Assembly (NCBI RefSeq): GCF_042663585.1 | Contig: NZ_JBHTAN010000006.1 | Span: forward strand, 2,666,001-2,730,000 | Source of the DNA: Natranaeroarchaeum sp042663585 | GTDB taxonomy: Archaea > Halobacteriota > Halobacteria > Halobacteriales > Natronoarchaeaceae | Direction: 5' to 3' | Length of the DNA stretch: 64,000 nucleotides | Shown: positions 17,462-26,069 of the stretch, in pieces | Layout of the letters: every line of letters begins with the position of its first letter | Position numbering within the stretch: position 1 is the first letter of the stretch | The notes under the pieces: generated by a model | Databases searched by the model: none | What the model saw: the letters and a program-made list of their open reading frames with translations, nothing else | Told to the model about the DNA's origin: nothing | Made by a program: the position numbers and the translations under genes

Positions 17462-18640
17462 ATGCGAGTAGTCGTGAAGTTCGGTGGGACGAGTCTCGGC
17501 AGCGGCGACCGGATCGACCGTGCCGCAGACTCTATCGCCAAGGCCGTCGAACAGGGCCACGAGATCGCCATCGTAGCCAGCGCGATGGGAAGTACGACCG
17601 ACGATCTGCTTTCTGAGATCTCTTTTGAGGCCGATCCCGCGGACCGCGCCGAGATCGTCAGCATGGGCGAACGGACCAGCGTCCGGATGCTCAAGGCAGC
17701 GCTCGGCGCGCGCGGCGTCGACGCCGATTTCCTCGAACCGGGCAGCGACGAGTGGCCGGTGCTGACCGACGTGGACGGCGAGGTCAACGTGGAGGAGACC
17801 CACAAACGGGCCCAGGACGTCGCCGGACGGCTTGGCGATGTCGTACCGGTCATTACCGGCTTTCTCGCACAGGCTCCGGACGGATCGCTGACCACGCTCG
17901 GGCGCGGTGGCAGTGATACGACCGCCGTCATGCTCGGCAAGTACATGGACGCGGACGAGGTCGTCATCGTCACTGACGTCGAGGGCGTCATGACGGGCGA
18001 CCCCCGTGTCGTCGAAGGAGCACGCAACGTCGGCGAGATCACCGTCGACGAACTCCGAAACCTCTCGTTCCGCGGCGCCGAGGTCGTCGCGCCCAGCGCA
18101 CTGGCATACAAAGAGGGGAACATGGGCGTTCGGGTGGTCCACTACCAGCACGGCGACCTGCTCACTGGCGGGACGCAGGTCGAGGGCCAGTTCCGCAGTC
18201 TCGTCGACATGCGGGACGAACCGCTCGCCTGCATGACCGTCGCCGGTCGTGCGATCCGCAACAGTCCGGGCGTCCTGCAGGAACTCACCACGGCGCTCGG
18301 CCAGGGCGACATCAACGTCGACGCCGTCGCCTCGGGAATGGACTCGATCACCTTCTACGTCGACGAGCGACAGGCCGAAGACGCCGAGACCGTCCTGCAT
18401 CGCGAGGTCGTCGATCAGGAACCGCTGTCGAGCATCACCGTCGACGATGGCATCGCCGTCATTCGCGTCACCGGCGGCCAGCTCCCGAACCAGCCGGGCG
18501 TACTCTCGGATATCATCGACCCCCTCAGTGAGGACGGTATCAACATCCTCGACGTCATCACGAGTGCGACCAGTATCGCCGTGTTCGTCGACTGGACGGA
18601 CCGCGAGGCCGCCCTCGAGATCATGCAAACGCGGTTCTAG
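17462..18640 (+). CDS. lysC: aspartate kinase
   Basis: The start at 17462 gives MRVVVKFGGTSLGSG, the amino-acid kinase phosphate-binding motif, then GRGGSDTTAVMLG and DVEGVMTGDPRVV, both characteristic of aspartokinase. The C-terminal third has two ACT domains (NSPGVLQELTTAL and NQPGVLSDIIDPL), the allosteric sites for lysine or threonine. At 392 aa it is a monofunctional enzyme for the threonine, methionine and lysine pathway. Confidence 0.92.
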   Translation: MRVVVKFGGTSLGSGDRIDRAADSIAKAVEQGHEIAIVASAMGSTTDDLLSEISFEADPADRAEIVSMGERTSVRMLKAALGARGVDADFLEPGSDEWPVLTDVDGEVNVEETHKRAQDVAGRLGDVVPVITGFLAQAPDGSLTTLGRGGSDTTAVMLGKYMDADEVVIVTDVEGVMTGDPRVVEGARNVGEITVDELRNLSFRGAEVVAPSALAYKEGNMGVRVVHYQHGDLLTGGTQVEGQFRSLVDMRDEPLACMTVAGRAIRNSPGVLQELTTALGQGDINVDAVASGMDSITFYVDERQAEDAETVLHREVVDQEPLSSITVDDGIAVIRVTGGQLPNQPGVLSDIIDPLSEDGINILDVITSATSIAVFVDWTDREAALEIMQTRF

Positions 18641-18641
18641 A

Positions 18642-19307
18642 TCACTGCCCCTTTTTCAATCGTTGGCCGATCCGATCGGGTAGCTCCGTCCCTCTGACGG
18701 CCTCTATCACGGCGTCGATATCGTACTCGACACGGTGAAGATCGACGTCCATCCCATCGAGGTCGACGACGGCGTAGGCTGCCCGCGGATCGCCGTCGCG
18801 TGGCTGGCCCACACTGCCGGGGTTGAGTACGATCCCCTCGCCGAATCGCTCGCAGTGCTGAATGTGGGTGTGGCCCATCACCAGCACGTCCTCCTCGTCG
18901 AGCATCCGGGCGCTGAACTCGTCGGGGTAGGTGTACCGGTCCGGGTCATCGGGATGGCCGTGGACGAGTTTCATCCGCCCGCCGAAATCGATCCGTTCGT
19001 CCGGCAGCGCGTCTAGCCACGCCAGTTGCTCGTCGTCGAGTTCCTTGCGGGCGTGTTCGACCCCCGCCGCGGCCATGTTGTTGAACCGGAACGACGTCCC
19101 GCTCGCCACTGCCCGGTCGTGATTGCCCATCACCGTCGGCACCCTCCGCTCGCGTAGTTCGTCGACACACTCGGCGGGCCACGGGTTGTAGCCGACGACG
19201 TCGCCGGCACACACCAGCGCGTCCACCGGTGGCATGTCCGCGAGGACGGTATCGAGCGCGACCCTGTTTCCGTGCACGTCCGAGATGACGCCGATGTCCA
19301 TGGGCAT
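18642..19307 (-). CDS. calcineurin-like phosphodiesterase (YfcE/MJ0936 type)
   Basis: The 221-residue protein shows the metallophosphoesterase motifs ISDVHGN, AGDVVGY, MGNHDRAV, VHGHPDDP and MGHTHIQH. The small size and motif spacing match the YfcE/MJ0936 phosphodiesterase group. The natural substrate is unknown. Two in-frame ATGs lie 6 nt apart (19307 and 19301). It converges with aspartate kinase with a 1-nt gap. Confidence 0.85.
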   Translation of the reverse strand: MPMDIGVISDVHGNRVALDTVLADMPPVDALVCAGDVVGYNPWPAECVDELRERRVPTVMGNHDRAVASGTSFRFNNMAAAGVEHARKELDDEQLAWLDALPDERIDFGGRMKLVHGHPDDPDRYTYPDEFSARMLDEEDVLVMGHTHIQHCERFGEGIVLNPGSVGQPRDGDPRAAYAVVDLDGMDVDLHRVEYDIDAVIEAVRGTELPDRIGQRLKKGQ

Positions 19308-19348
19308 CGCTACACGCTCTATCTCCTTCAGAATTCGCCCGCAGTCGC

Positions 19349-19921
19349 TTACTCGCCGTTCTCGATAGCCAGCGAGACGCCCTCGTCGGTTCGCTCGATA
19401 CCCGCCGCACAGACCGCGTGTTCGAGGTCGAGGTCGTACGCCTGGCCTGCGGCCGCCGCCGCGCTATCGGCGTCGAACGCGAACGCCTCCGGCGAGTCCT
19501 TCTCGTAGGTCGCGACCAGCGTCGGCTCCTCGACCTGCTCGACGAGCAACGCGTCCTTCCGAACGATTCCGATGTAGGCATCCTCGCCGATCACGCCGGC
19601 GACGCGCGGCGTGTCGTAGTCGTCCTTCTCGTAATCCATCGCGAGCAGGCTCTCGGCGAGCGCGTCACGAGCGGGATAGCCCAGTTCGAGTTTTTCCGTG
19701 ATCGGATCGACGTGCGAACCGTTGCCGAGGACGGCCGCGTCGCCCGCCGTCCGCACACAGTTGTAGGAGACGTACGGGTTGTCGGTCTCCTCGGCCTCGG
19801 CGGTCGGGACGACGGTCAGCGCGCCGTCGCGCTCGACGACCTTTCGGTTCGGAAACGACCGTGACGATACTCGATACGCGCCCACTGAGGGGCCGACGAC
19901 GACGAAGCGTCCAACGTACAT
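19349..19921 (-). CDS. purO: archaeal IMP cyclohydrolase PurO
   Basis: The start at 19921 gives MYVGRFVVVGP...AYRVSSRSFPNR, the hallmark N-terminus of PurO, which closes FAICAR to IMP in the last step of archaeal purine synthesis. A GTG 42 nt earlier (19963) would add 14 residues not expected in the family. The protein has the conserved NPYVSYNCVR segment and ends with an acidic tail. Confidence 0.88.
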   Translation of the reverse strand: MYVGRFVVVGPSVGAYRVSSRSFPNRKVVERDGALTVVPTAEAEETDNPYVSYNCVRTAGDAAVLGNGSHVDPITEKLELGYPARDALAESLLAMDYEKDDYDTPRVAGVIGEDAYIGIVRKDALLVEQVEEPTLVATYEKDSPEAFAFDADSAAAAAGQAYDLDLEHAVCAAGIERTDEGVSLAIENGE

Positions 19922-20681
19922 ATACAGGGATCCGAGATCGAGTACAAAGTCGGTGTCGGTCACACATGATCAGGTACGGAAGTCGCTATCGGCTCGCTTG
20001 GCCTAACTGCATACTCATACCTGACTTCTCGTTTGGTCCCTCTTTTAGCGATACGTTCGCGCGTTCTCACAGACTCGCTCGTTTTTCATAATCGGCTCTA
20101 TTGGCCGGTAGTGGCTGTCTCATGGGACCACGAATCGAACTAGGTCGGAAAGAACAATCGATCGACGTCGAGATCGACACTGTTGCCCGGAGATGGGTAG
20201 CTCTCTCCGAGTATATCGTCTGCATCGCTCGATACTGAGCCAATCGTCTCTTGCTCGTTGGGACAGGCTCACCCGTGTGGGGCCTCGCTCGTTCGGTCAA
20301 ACCGGCAGACGGGAACCAATTATGAACAATTCTACTCTCACGTGGTGAGCCCGCAATCGCGTAGATTACACTCTCTGGAGGCTCTTCCGGTAAAAAACGG
20401 CCGTCTCCTCACTGCTCGGGCTAGAGCGCTCATCCAGTCTCTGGCACCTAGACGTCCGTCTACTCGTTTACTGTCGAGTGCTTTTCGGACGAGGCCACCG
20501 AGTATGACCCGATTCTGACTCGTCCCATGCTCCGAACGCCACTATGTACACGTCTTAACGTCTCTAATCGATTATGAACTGATCTACGCATCCTACTGGG
20601 CGTACGTTCCCCGCTCGTTTTGTCACGCGCCCCAACGGGTGGGGCGCGAGTATTCATCCGAGATGACGCGCCAGGATTTGT
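19922..20681. other. intergenic region with one strong hairpin
   Basis: I see no convincing gene in these 760 bases; the short frames have no start context or family look. The only clear structure is a 9-bp perfect hairpin at 20626-20648 (CGCGCCCCA, loop ACGGG, TGGGGCGCG), 33 nt before the HNH gene. It may be an operator or a regulatory RNA structure. Confidence 0.55.
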
Positions 20682-21269
20682 ATGATCACACAAGAGACTT
20701 GCTTCAAATCACTCCGCGAAGCTGCACAGCGACTGGGTGAATCGCCGACGAAAGCACAGTACGAACAACTGGGATTGACGCCCTCGGCGTCGACCATCCT
20801 ACGAGTCACGGACGGCTGGAACGCAGCGAAAGAGCAAGCCGAGCTCGAAACCGCGTACTCGCGCGGCTCTCGACTTGATGCCCAACCAGACGACGTCACC
20901 ATCCCCGACGAACTGGAGTGGAGCGACCTCACAGCCGACCAGCGCTGGCATTACCGACATCGCGAGACGAACAATGAACGCACCAAAACCCGCCGTGCTG
21001 CCAACCGAGCATGGGTATACGCGTACAAACGCGACGTCGCCGTCTGCACTCGGTGTGGCGAGGCCGACCCGGCCTGTCTCGACTTCCACCACCTCGACAG
21101 TGCAGACAAAAAGATGGCAATCGGCCAGATGGTCACGTATGGCTACTCACGAGAGAAGATCCGTGCCGAGATGGAAAAATGCAGCATCCTCTGTTCGAAC
21201 TGCCATCGGAAAGAACACTACACCGTTCCAGAGGGCGCCGACGCGTTCGACTCAGCCTCGGATGACTGA
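20682..21269 (+). CDS. HNH endonuclease with homing-endonuclease-associated repeat
   Basis: The protein is 195 aa. Residues 5-50 (LREAAQRLGESPTKAQYEQLG...GWNAAKEQAEL) resemble the small DNA-binding repeat found in homing endonucleases. The C-terminal part is an HNH zinc nuclease domain: CTRCG, LDFHHLD, then KCSILCSNCHRKEH. It is probably a free-standing nuclease from a mobile element or a defence role. A tRNA-Gln begins 132 nt downstream, but that tRNA has no intron. Confidence 0.78.
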   Translation: MITQETCFKSLREAAQRLGESPTKAQYEQLGLTPSASTILRVTDGWNAAKEQAELETAYSRGSRLDAQPDDVTIPDELEWSDLTADQRWHYRHRETNNERTKTRRAANRAWVYAYKRDVAVCTRCGEADPACLDFHHLDSADKKMAIGQMVTYGYSREKIRAEMEKCSILCSNCHRKEHYTVPEGADAFDSASDD

Positions 21270-21400
21270 TCTCTATCCGATCAGGTAGGCGCTTTCGGGG
21301 ACTCTTCCGACTCACACCGGAAGAGTTCGAAACCCTCAAATAGCAAAGGGCAGTACAAACTGATGAAGCGCTCGCGTAAGTGAGCGGTTAGAGACATGTC

Positions 21401-21473
21401 AGTCCATTGGGGTAGGGGCCAATCCTGAAGCCTTCTGGGGGCTTCGACCCTGGTTCGAATCCAGGATGGACTA
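21401..21473 (+). tRNA. tRNA-Gln (CTG)
   Basis: It folds as a standard cloverleaf: acceptor AGTCCAT/ATGGACT with discriminator A, anticodon stem AAGCC/GGCTT with loop TTCTGGG (anticodon CTG) and T arm CCTGG-TTCGAAT-CCAGG. The A1-U72 pair fits glutamine tRNA. There is no intron and no encoded CCA. Confidence 0.9.
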
Positions 21474-21560
21474 TTCTTCTGGCGAACGTACCTCTGAGCG
21501 ACAGAATCATCGACGAGTGGATCCGAATTCCGAGAGACGAGCGGTAGCGAGTCTGCAGTC

Positions 21561-21587
21561 GGTTCGAATCGAGACTAGACTATTTTT
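21561..21587 (+). repeat. degenerate copy of the tRNA-Gln 3' end
   Basis: GGTTCGAATC...GACTA plus a T-run resembles the T-loop and acceptor end of the tRNA-Gln 110 nt upstream, with several mismatches. It could be the trace of an old attachment site or duplicated tRNA end. Confidence 0.4.
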
Positions 21588-21713
21588 AGTTCTTGACCGA
21601 ACACGCACCTGTACGTTTTGAAATCACGGCGATTGGAACACATACGTCGACCGTATATATGAATTATTGTCTGGAAACACCCTTTTCAGCGTCCAGCACC
21701 TGTGTTTCTCTGT

Positions 21714-22043
21714 ATGACACGGAATAGCTACGAGATCATCGAAACGATCGGTGGCTTCGAAGAAGGGGAGATTCTCGACGTAACCGCGCGGTTTGGCGAC
21801 TGGCACACCTACGATCTGAAACTCGAATCGCGACCCACGGAGGGTCGCTCGAAGACGGTCGTCGTCACCGAGAGCGATGTTGGCTTTAGCGAGGCGGAGA
21901 TACTCGACGAGACCGCCCGGATCGGCGACTGGCACGAGTACGCGCTCTCGTTCGATCCGGTCTCCGGATCGGCCGATCCCGACGGCCAGATCGAGATCAC
22001 CGTCGACGAACTACACGAGATCGCCGAACCGGTCGAAAGCTAA
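21714..22043 (+). CDS. unknown protein made of two similar halves
   Basis: The ATG at 21714 gives 109 aa with an internal duplication: GGFEEGEILDVTARFGDWHTY and VGFSEAEILDETARIGDWHEY, about 45 residues apart. I do not recognise the family. The protein is acidic and soluble. It is alone on its strand between tRNA-Gln and the convergent arsenic operon. Confidence 0.7.
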   Translation: MTRNSYEIIETIGGFEEGEILDVTARFGDWHTYDLKLESRPTEGRSKTVVVTESDVGFSEAEILDETARIGDWHEYALSFDPVSGSADPDGQIEITVDELHEIAEPVES

Positions 22044-22086
22044 TCGGCGACTCCGCGGCCATCCTTTTCGTTGCTCGTTGGCCGAC

Positions 22087-22275
22087 TTAACAGCAGTCGC
22101 CAGCGTCACAGGCTTCGCCGTACTTGATGCCGGTCTCTTCAGTGATTGCCTCGTTGCACTCCACGAGTAACGACTCGAACTGGCGTTCAGAAGCGTCCGT
22201 CTCTGACGCGGCGAGTTCCTCGCCGAGGGCCTCGGCTGCCGCCAGCACGTCCTCGTCGGTGGAGCTCAACAGCAC
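22087..22275 (-). CDS. halo-CC-star type small protein HcsS-like
   Basis: This 62-residue protein (GTG start) ends CDAGDCC at the stop codon. It is a shortened relative of its YlbF-like neighbour, with which it overlaps by 10 nt. I recall a haloarchaeal family pair named after the terminal CC (HcsL long, HcsS short). The cysteines could bind As(III) or Sb(III) in partnership with ArsA; that role is inferred from the operon. Confidence 0.65.
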   Translation of the reverse strand: MLLSSTDEDVLAAAEALGEELAASETDASERQFESLLVECNEAITEETGIKYGEACDAGDCC

Positions 22276-22634
22276 CCACCTCCGAGTGACTGCGCGAACT
22301 CGCGACCGATCTGCTCGCTGATGGCGTCGTTGGTCTCCTGTAGCAGGCCGACGAACGCCTCTTGAGCCTCGCGGTGGGCCTGAATCGTCTCGTTGTCGTT
22401 TAGCTCCTCCTGAAGCTCTCGCAGTTCACTCATTACGGACTCGTCGAACTCGCCCGTCTGTAGCTGGCGCTGTGTCTGCTGGTACTCCTGGAGTAGCGCC
22501 ATCGCGTCGGAGTCCTGCTCGAGGCGCTCGTTGGCTGCCATGAACGCCTCGTAGGTCTCGGAGTCTTTGATAGTCTCGACGAACGTCTGTAGCGTCTCCT
22601 CGACTGCTTGCTCGTTGGATACTTCCTGGCTCAT
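22266..22634 (-). CDS. halo-CC-star YlbF/YmcA-like protein HcsL-like
   Basis: The 122-residue protein starts at 22634, overlapping the arsA stop by 4 nt. It is nearly all helical (YlbF/DUF964 type: TFVETIKDSETYEAFMAANERLEQD) and ends GGGCC at the stop. The CC tail is shared with the next gene, which points to a conserved metal or thiol role. No enzyme motif is seen. Confidence 0.7.
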   Translation of the reverse strand: MSQEVSNEQAVEETLQTFVETIKDSETYEAFMAANERLEQDSDAMALLQEYQQTQRQLQTGEFDESVMSELRELQEELNDNETIQAHREAQEAFVGLLQETNDAISEQIGREFAQSLGGGCC

Positions 22635-24556
22635 TGAATAGTCACCTCTTCCCGTCTGCTGATGTCTGACAGTCCGGTGATCTCCTCGCCGAACGCGCCC
22701 AGTTCGTCGAGGCCGATCGGCTCGTCCTGTCGGAGCGGCGCGAGCATCATCGGCACCTCGAAGCGGTCGCTGATCTCGCCGAGGTACTGTTGTTGCTGGG
22801 CGCGGCGGTTCGCGAAGAAGGCGTTGTCGCCGTACTCCTCGGGGAGCAGGTAGTTCGCGACGACGAAGGCCGTCTCGATGCCGACCTGCTCGTTGAGGTC
22901 CTCGGCTGCCCGGTAGGCCTCCATCATCGGCGTGTACTCCGGATACATGACGAAGGCGAACGAGCTCTTCTGGGGGTTCTGCATCGTCTCGATGACCTCG
23001 TCGTACTTGTCGCCTTTCGCCGGGGCCGCCCCTTTCGTCAGCGACCCGAGATCCATGAAGCCCTTCCAGTCGGAGGGCAGTTCGAGCAGGCGCAGGGTGT
23101 GTCCGGTCGGGGCGGTGTCGAAGACGACGATGTCGTAGCCGTCCTCGTCGAAGTAGCTGACGAACTTCTCCAGGGCCGCCATCTCCTCGGCACATGGCGA
23201 CTCCAACTCCTCTTCGACGTTGGCGATTGCGGCCTCGACGTCGATCTGTGTGTCTTCTTTCTCGCCGTACATCTCGCGGACGTGGCTGAGGACGTCCTCG
23301 CGGTACTCCTCGAGCGCTTTCTCCTGGTCGATGCGGGCCGCGTCGAGGTTCTCCTTCCCGACCGAGGTCGGCGCGTGGCTGACCGGTTCGCCGAAGATGT
23401 CCTCCAGGTGGGCGGCCGGATCGGTCGTGACGACGAGCGTCTCGTAGCCGCTATCGGCGAGTTTCGTCGCCGCCGTCGACGCGATGGTGCTCTTGCCAAC
23501 GCCGCCTTTCCCGGTAAAGAAGAGGTAGCGCGTCCCGTCGACAGGCCGTAGCTGGTCGGCGACGGCGTCGGGATCGGCCAGCGCGTTGAAGTCGACCCCC
23601 TCGTCGACCTCGACGTTGTCCGCGGTGCCGACGTCGACCGTCGCCTCGTCGCCGTCATAGAGCACGCCGCCGACGTCGTCGAGCAGGTCCAGACCCGCAA
23701 TCTCGCCGGGCTGGAGTGGGTAGGTCGCCATTGCGTCGGCGTCGAACTCGGTGTTCGCTCGGGCGATAACGTCCTGCTCGTCCTCACGTTTCCCCTCGAA
23801 GAAGGGGTCCTCACAGACCGTCTCGGGCAGGTAGCCGTTGACGATCAGTAGCTGGGACTCGATGCCGAGTTCGCCGAGGTCGCTCGCGCTCCGTTCGATC
23901 TCGTCGATCGAGGAGTCCTCGGGTTTTCCGACGAACGCGAACGAGGTTCGGTCGGGATCCTGGAGCGTGTCGATTGCGCGCTCGTAATCCTTCTTTCTCT
24001 CCTCCATCGAGGCGGCCGGACCGATACATGTCGAGCCGCCCTTCTCCAGTTCGGCGTTCCAGTCGGAGGGGAGCTCCATCAGCCGGATCGTGTGTCCGGT
24101 CGGCGCGGTGTCGAAGACAACCACGTCGTAGTCGGGGCTGTCCATGAAGTCGACGAAGTTGTCGAAGGCGGCAATCTCCTCGACACAGGGGCTGTTGAGC
24201 TGTTCCTCGACGGCCTGGATCTCGTCCTCGCCGAGCAGTTCGCGCATCGGCTCGATCGTTTCCTGGCGGTACTCCTCGGCCGCGGCGTCGGGATCGATCT
24301 CGATAGCCGAGAGGTTCTCGATGCCGTCGATAGCGGTGACCGCGTGGCCGATCTCCTGCTCGAAGATGTCCGAGAGGTTCGGTGCGGGATCGGTGGTGAC
24401 CAGCAGGGTATCGTAGTCGTTGTCGGCGAGCCAGGTGGCGGTCGCACAGCTGACCGTGCTCTTGCCGACGCCGCCTTTGCCGCTGAAGAAGACGAACTCG
24501 GTGTCCTCGCTGCTCGGTTCGACGATCTCTCGGGCCTCGTGTGTGGTTTCGGGCAT
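22631..24556 (-). CDS. arsA: arsenite-transport ATPase ArsA (two-domain)
   Basis: The 641-residue protein is a tandem duplication, each half with a deviant Walker A motif (FFSGKGGVGKST at about 25, FFTGKGGVGKST at about 345) and a DTAPTGHTxRL signature. Cysteines in NSPCVEEI and ESPCAEEM match the expected metalloid-binding Cys of the two halves. ArsA drives As(III)/Sb(III) export with a membrane pump or acts in metalloid handling. No arsB or acr3 gene is in the window. It starts 3 nt after arsD. Confidence 0.9.
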   Translation of the reverse strand: MPETTHEAREIVEPSSEDTEFVFFSGKGGVGKSTVSCATATWLADNDYDTLLVTTDPAPNLSDIFEQEIGHAVTAIDGIENLSAIEIDPDAAAEEYRQETIEPMRELLGEDEIQAVEEQLNSPCVEEIAAFDNFVDFMDSPDYDVVVFDTAPTGHTIRLMELPSDWNAELEKGGSTCIGPAASMEERKKDYERAIDTLQDPDRTSFAFVGKPEDSSIDEIERSASDLGELGIESQLLIVNGYLPETVCEDPFFEGKREDEQDVIARANTEFDADAMATYPLQPGEIAGLDLLDDVGGVLYDGDEATVDVGTADNVEVDEGVDFNALADPDAVADQLRPVDGTRYLFFTGKGGVGKSTIASTAATKLADSGYETLVVTTDPAAHLEDIFGEPVSHAPTSVGKENLDAARIDQEKALEEYREDVLSHVREMYGEKEDTQIDVEAAIANVEEELESPCAEEMAALEKFVSYFDEDGYDIVVFDTAPTGHTLRLLELPSDWKGFMDLGSLTKGAAPAKGDKYDEVIETMQNPQKSSFAFVMYPEYTPMMEAYRAAEDLNEQVGIETAFVVANYLLPEEYGDNAFFANRRAQQQQYLGEISDRFEVPMMLAPLRQDEPIGLDELGAFGEEITGLSDISRREEVTIQ

Positions 24557-24559
24557 GTA

Positions 24560-24889
24560 TTAGGCCTCCTGGGGCTGGGCGTGGCTCTCGAGGCTGGCTT
24601 CGAGTTCGTCGTAGGAGAGGTATTCTTCCTTGGCGACGATCTCGTCGTCGACGACCGTGATCGGCAGGACGGACGGGCCGTGGTCCTGTACGAGGTCGTA
24701 GATCCGCTGGGTCTCGAGGAACTGCTCGATGTTGTGTTGCATGTTCACACGGCTGATCTCGACGGTCTCGAACTCGTCGTCGAGTTGGTCCAGCGCCGCG
24801 CTTACTTCGACGAGTTCGTCGTCTGGATCGGGGCCACAGACGCCCGTGGAGCAACACATCGCTTCTTCATAGAGGGTTAGTTCGGTCAT
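24560..24889 (-). CDS. arsD: arsenic metallochaperone ArsD
   Basis: This 109-residue protein has Cys at positions 12, 13 and 18 (AMCCSTGVCG), exactly the As(III)-binding triad of bacterial ArsD. It hands arsenite to ArsA. It is the first gene of the arsD-arsA-CC-protein operon. Upstream DNA contains inverted repeats that may bind an ArsR-type regulator. Confidence 0.88.
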   Translation of the reverse strand: MTELTLYEEAMCCSTGVCGPDPDDELVEVSAALDQLDDEFETVEISRVNMQHNIEQFLETQRIYDLVQDHGPSVLPITVVDDEIVAKEEYLSYDELEASLESHAQPQEA

Positions 24890-24892
24890 TCG

Positions 24893-24914
24893 TTGAATCG
24901 TAGTATTCGTTCAA
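24893..24914. promoter_or_regulatory. inverted repeat directly upstream of arsD
   Basis: TTGAA-N12-TTCAA lies 3 nt before the arsD start codon. The position suits a repressor site of ArsR type. Confidence 0.45.
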
Positions 24915-24975
24915 TCGTTCGGGCAGTGTATGTCCGGCGACTACTCGTCTAGCAATCGGCTTGTTGCCGAATTCA

Positions 24976-24993
24976 TTTGAACACTTGCTCAAA
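24976..24993. promoter_or_regulatory. second inverted repeat between arsD and the cupin gene
   Basis: TTTGA-N8-TCAAA is a perfect 5-bp dyad in the 140-bp gap upstream of arsD. Together with the site at 24893 it suggests a regulated promoter. The likely regulator is the ArsR-like protein encoded at 25634. Confidence 0.45.
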
Positions 24994-25030
24994 CATACTG
25001 TTAAACGCTTCGATACCGATGAGGGGATAG

Positions 25031-25423
25031 TTAGCCGACGAACCCTTCGGTCGACCAGAAGTCCTCCTCGCCCTCGCAGGTCGCGGCGACGCAGCGTGAT
25101 GCCGGCGCACTGACAAGCACGAAGGCGCTCTCCATGTCGCTGTTTCTGATCTGGCGCGTCGAACTCGGGGGGATCCAGACTGCGTCGCCGCTTTCCATCT
25201 CGACGTGCTCGTCGTCGATTACGACTGTCGCCTGGCCCTCGAGCAGGAGGTAGATCTCCTCGTGACCGTTCTCGGCGTGGCCGTGCGGTTTGTTTCTCCA
25301 GCCAGGATCACAGCGGACGACTGAGACGCCGACCTGCCTGCTGTCGAGCGAGTCACTCAACATGCGCATCGCGCCCGAGACCGGTTCGAGGTCCTGGTAG
25401 TTGACCTGCTTGTGGGTAGCCAT
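25031..25423 (-). CDS. cupin-domain protein
   Basis: The 130-residue protein has the two cupin motifs: KPHGHAENGHEEIYLLLEGQ (metal-binding His and Glu) and a second part DAVWIPPSSTRQIRNSD. It is a small single-domain cupin of unknown substrate. It lies upstream of the arsenic operon on the same strand and divergent from arsR, so it may belong to the same response; that is inference only. Confidence 0.8.
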   Translation of the reverse strand: MATHKQVNYQDLEPVSGAMRMLSDSLDSRQVGVSVVRCDPGWRNKPHGHAENGHEEIYLLLEGQATVVIDDEHVEMESGDAVWIPPSSTRQIRNSDMESAFVLVSAPASRCVAATCEGEEDFWSTEGFVG

Positions 25424-25633
25424 CAGTCCGGACACCCCGCTCGACGGCGTTTCGACGTTCCGCAGCGATCCGTGCGGATCGGCCTCCAGTCACTCGTCCA
25501 GTTTCGCCGTTCGATTATTTCGGCCATGAGCTAGAGTCATATCAGTGAATACTAAATTGTTTGGACTAGTGATCTACTGGGATTTCGAGAGACACTCCAA
25601 AACCCTTAATTCAGTATCCGTTCAAATCCGGGT

Positions 25634-26026
25634 ATGTCGTCCAACGAACGCCTCCAGCGGTACCTCGCCGACGACCGGGACGCGTGTGCCGACGAGGAGG
25701 TGACCAAGCGACTGGCCGAACTCGAATCGCTCGACGCCGTAGCGGGTGGCTCCGACCTCGATACCGACGTTGAACTACTCTCTGCACTGGCGAACGAGAC
25801 CCGTTACAAGATCGTTCGAATGCTCCACGCCGCGGACGACGAACTCTGCGTCTGTGAGTTCGCGCCGCTGCTCGACGTCAGCGATAGCGCGATCAGCCAC
25901 GCACTCTCGAAGCTAACCGACGCTGGTCTCGTCACGCGTCGCAAAGACGGCAAGTGGCGCAAGTACCGTGCAACCCCGCGTGCAAACGCCGTTCTCGTCG
26001 CGCTTGATGGTTCGCGACAGCTATAG
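25634..26026 (+). CDS. arsR: ArsR-family transcription regulator
   Basis: This 130-residue protein carries a winged helix (ELLSALANETRYKIVRMLHAA... SDSAISHALSKLTDAGLVTRRKDGKWRKYRAT) with the metalloid motif ELCVCEF typical of ArsR/SmtB sensors. As(III) binding to these cysteines should release DNA. The promoter has a TTAATTC box (25606-25612) about 25 nt before the ATG. Likely targets are its own promoter and the arsD operon. Confidence 0.87.
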   Translation: MSSNERLQRYLADDRDACADEEVTKRLAELESLDAVAGGSDLDTDVELLSALANETRYKIVRMLHAADDELCVCEFAPLLDVSDSAISHALSKLTDAGLVTRRKDGKWRKYRATPRANAVLVALDGSRQL

Positions 26027-26069
26027 CCGCCCCGTAGTTTAAATACGATCTCGCCCCAGTACCCGGTAG

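Noticed and set aside
21401..21473. Intron in tRNA-Gln linked to the HNH gene
   Set aside because: The tRNA folds without extra bases in the anticodon loop.
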